A stretch of DNA of 64,000 bases, from the NCBI GenBank assembly GCA_029718625.1, contig CM056377.1, positions 103,738,585 to 103,802,584 of the forward strand, in the 5' to 3' direction. Of this stretch, positions 61,763-64,000 are shown in pieces (the first letter of the stretch is position 1; every line of letters starts with the position of its first letter). The stretch comes from Synaphobranchus kaupii. Its lineage: Eukaryota > Chordata > Actinopteri > Anguilliformes > Synaphobranchidae. Both the position numbers and the translations under genes were made by a program. The notes below the pieces were generated by a model. The model saw nothing but the letters and a program-made list of their open reading frames with translations, was not told the DNA's origin and searched no databases.

Positions 61763-62152
61763 TAACATAACATTCAAAACATAACATTAAATGTCTCATA
61801 AAAAATATTTTATAATGGCAAACAAATATATTTTAGTTGCATTTAAATTTTATTTAGTTCATTTTTAAAATTAGATAACCAATCTGTTAAAAATTCGACA
61901 TTACTTTAACCCTATTAACTTTAGGCCCACTAGAGGGAATTTACACCCAATTTCTACTAGTCTCATTTCAGTGTCAATATCTCAAAAACAGTTCACTGCA
62001 CATCCATGGTTTAAAGCTCAAATTTAAGAAGAGGCTGTAATTTATCATTCAAAAATTTGTAACAGAATACATTTATGTCAGAATCGTAACATAGGCTACA
62101 GTATAGGCTATAGTATCTTAAGTGATCTGCCTGGTTAAATAAAGGTTTAATA

Positions 62153-62681
62153 CACTGCCTGGCCAAAAAAAAAATTGCACACTAATATTTTGTTGGACCG
62201 CCGTTAGATTTGATTACGGCACGCATTCGTCGTGGTATTGTTTCGACAACCTTATGCAGCGTCACAGCATTTATTTCCGTCCAGAATTGCATTCATTTTT
62301 GACCGAGATCTTGTATTGACGACAGGAGAGTCGAACCACTCCGTAAAGTCTTCTCCAGCACATAACAAAGACTTTCAATGGGGTTAAGGTCAGGACTCTG
62401 GTGGCCAAATCATGTGTGAAAATGATTCCTCATGCTCACTGAACCACTCTTTCACAATTTGAGCCTGGCCCGATGAATGTTGGCATTGTCGTCCTGGAAT
62501 ATGCCCATTGATGGGATAACCTGGTCATTCAGTACATTCAGGTACTCAGCTGACTTCATTTTATTTCGGCATTATGTTGCTGAGCCTAGAAGCAACCCCA
62601 GATGACAACAGTGCCTCCAGAGGCTTTTGGACACTATGCATGAAGGGTGCAACAGCGACTTTTTTTTTTGGCCAGGCAGTG
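62153..62681 (-). mobile_element. Internally deleted Tc1-like element, CACTGCCTGGCC family, copy D
   Basis: TA (62151-62152, 62682-62683) flanks terminal repeats CACTGCCTGGCCAAAAAA. Same structure and orientation as copies B and C, but more diverged, with small deletions near 62,590 and 62,630. No open transposase frame remains. Confidence 0.9.
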
Positions 62682-62964
62682 TAAATAGGCTACATAATAC
62701 GCATAAAAATAAGTATTCTTAAATCTGTACTAATTTATTATTTCAGAGAAATATGCATCCTATAATTGGGAAGTCGACGACTACCACTAGGGGGGCACTG
62801 TGGATAGGATGAAGAAGGATTCTATTGCATTTTGCACTTCGTTGTGCTCCTTACTCCCAGAGTGTCCAGATCTGGCTAGCTGACGAATCACATATGTCTG
62901 TAAGTAAACTCAGCATGCCATGATTAAATGTTCGGGTTATCGGTTGCTAAATCGGACTGCACAG

Positions 62965-63841
62965 GGATGTCCTGATTGACTACAAGACTAAGTGGGCTGA
63001 GGCATATCCGCTGAAGTCTAAGAAAGCTGAGGATGTAGCACAGTGCATTGTAGAATTATTTGCACAGTTCATTGTTGAATTCAAGTTTGGTGCACCAAAA
63101 CAAATTCTCACCGACCGAGGAGGGGAGTTTAGGAATAAGGTGCTGTCCTATTGTCCTATTACAATGCATTTTCAATCATTTCTCAATATCTTTCCCTGTG
63201 CAGTCCGTCTCATTACCCAAAAACATGGCTGAGGCTCCGTTCACTCAGTTTTCTTTTGTACTAACTGACTGTTGTCCATGAAATTCAGCTGAATATGGCT
63301 CTCTGACAAAAGCTGGACATCGAGAGGAGCTTCTGCGCACCATACCATCTGCAGACCAATGGATTGGTTGAAAGGATGAATGGGACAGTGACAAGGTAAT
63401 GTGGACTTGACATTAAACTGACCTTGACCCATTTACACCACTAAATGGTACTATAGTTCTATTTTGGTATTGTATTAAGCAGTGTGATTTGGGTCACACA
63501 TCGCAATCATAAGCTATGCTTCACAATTGAAATAGTATTTCATAACAATGCCAATATGTTTCAAAACTCTCACCAAATTGGTGGATGAGAAGCCTTGGAA
63601 CTGGGATCTGCACCTCAGTGCAGCTATGTTTGGCTTGCGCACCAAAGTACAGATCACCACCAAGCACTCCCCATTCTACCTCATGTTCGGCAGAGAAGCC
63701 AGATATCCATCTGAGGTCCCAGAGACTTTTGGAGTGAGTAGGTCTCTACATTTCCTTCTAAATTTCCTTCACTCTAACTTAGCTAACAGCATTTTCTCTC
63801 CATTCAAGGTACCTGACATAGAGGACATTGTGGCTACAAAG
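62965..63841 (+). pseudogene. Intron-split integrase-core (rve) gene remnant, Ty3/gypsy- or Ginger-like
   Basis: Four coding blocks read in order as an integrase catalytic core. 62965-63139 holds the strand WAEAYPLKSKKAEDVA and LTDRGGEFRNK, with the central catalytic Asp. 63289-63395 holds LDIERSFCAPYH and TNGLVERMNG, with the catalytic Glu. About 63565-63733 holds WNWDLHLSAAMFGLRT and SPFYLMFGREARYPSE. 63809-63841 holds VPDIEDIVATK. Blocks 1, 2 and 4 start after AG and blocks 1-4 end before GT, which suggests spliced introns rather than a compact retroelement. Decay is visible: an in-frame TGA early in block 2, and AA where block 3 needs an AG acceptor. The first catalytic Asp strand begins at the left edge of block 1. 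No reverse transcriptase, protease or LTR is visible. It could be a host-captured integrase gene that later died, or a diverged mobile element; continuation past the window is unknown. Confidence 0.72.
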
Positions 63842-63884
63842 GTTTATAAGTACTAAAATGGACTATACTTTCTTAAAATACGTG

Positions 63885-64000
63885 CAATAGCCTTTCAGCT
63901 TTATTGGACAGCACAGTGTAGAGACAAGAGGAATGGAAGCGAGTAATGTGAAAACAGGTCGGATTCGAACCAACAATGTCGCAAAGTGCACGGGAATACT
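63885..64000 (-). repeat. tRNA-like interspersed repeat, running off the window
   Basis: The plus strand reads TTTATTGGACAGCACAGTG, later GGTCGGATTCGAACC. Its complement GGTTCGAATCC matches a tRNA/RNA polymerase III B-box. The order resembles a widespread fish repeat. No tRNA cloverleaf can be completed. Confidence 0.5.

Noticed and set aside
63945..63990. Possible tRNA gene on the minus strand
   Set aside because: Only a B-box-like GGTTCGAATCC is present; no acceptor stem or anticodon arm can be built, so it is treated as a tRNA-like repeat.

Overview
The window reads as nuclear DNA of a ray-finned (teleost) fish. It holds intron-rich vertebrate genes with canonical GT-AG junctions, long CA/TG and TA microsatellites, and many Tc1/mariner and hAT-like DNA transposons. 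One element carries Sleeping-Beauty-type terminal repeats, a type best known from salmonid fish. There is no sign of bacterial operons, CRISPR arrays or phage.

Layout. 1-7097: the 3' half of dhcr24 (five exons, + strand), with a palindromic Tc1-like element and an antisense copy of one of its own exons inside the large intron. 9.3-11.0 kb: two hAT-like non-autonomous elements. 11.6-12.8 kb: a three-exon tmem205-like gene (+). 15.3-16.9 kb: pars2, mitochondrial prolyl-tRNA synthetase (+, two coding exons). 19.1-23.3 kb: ttc4 (+, ten exons), tail-to-tail with ttc22 (-, seven exons, 24.7-28.8 kb). 29.9-31.6 kb: a complete Tc1-like transposon with an uninterrupted 338-codon transposase. 34.9-45.2 kb: lurap1 (+, two exons around a 9.5-kb intron). 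Its second exon is frameshifted at a run of ten C. 45.2-63.0 kb: about 17.7 kb with no host gene I can support, increasingly filled with Tc1-family elements. 63.0-63.8 kb: pieces of an intron-split, decayed integrase-core gene.

The linkage dhcr24-pars2-ttc4-ttc22 matches, as I remember it, the human 1p32 neighbourhood. The internal order differs, and a tmem205-like gene sits where I would not expect it. The genes do not form a pathway: sterol Delta24 reduction, mitochondrial translation, an Hsp90/Hsp70 TPR co-chaperone, an orphan TPR protein, and a cytoskeletal/NF-kB adaptor.

The most notable observations are: the inverted 32-bp copy of a dhcr24 exon in its own intron; two palindromic elements that share a core but carry different Tc1-type ends; the lurap1 C10 frameshift; a likely full-length Tc1 transposase with a substitution beside its first catalytic Asp; and the integrase remnant. 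All identities come from reading translations against remembered family sequences; no database search was run.
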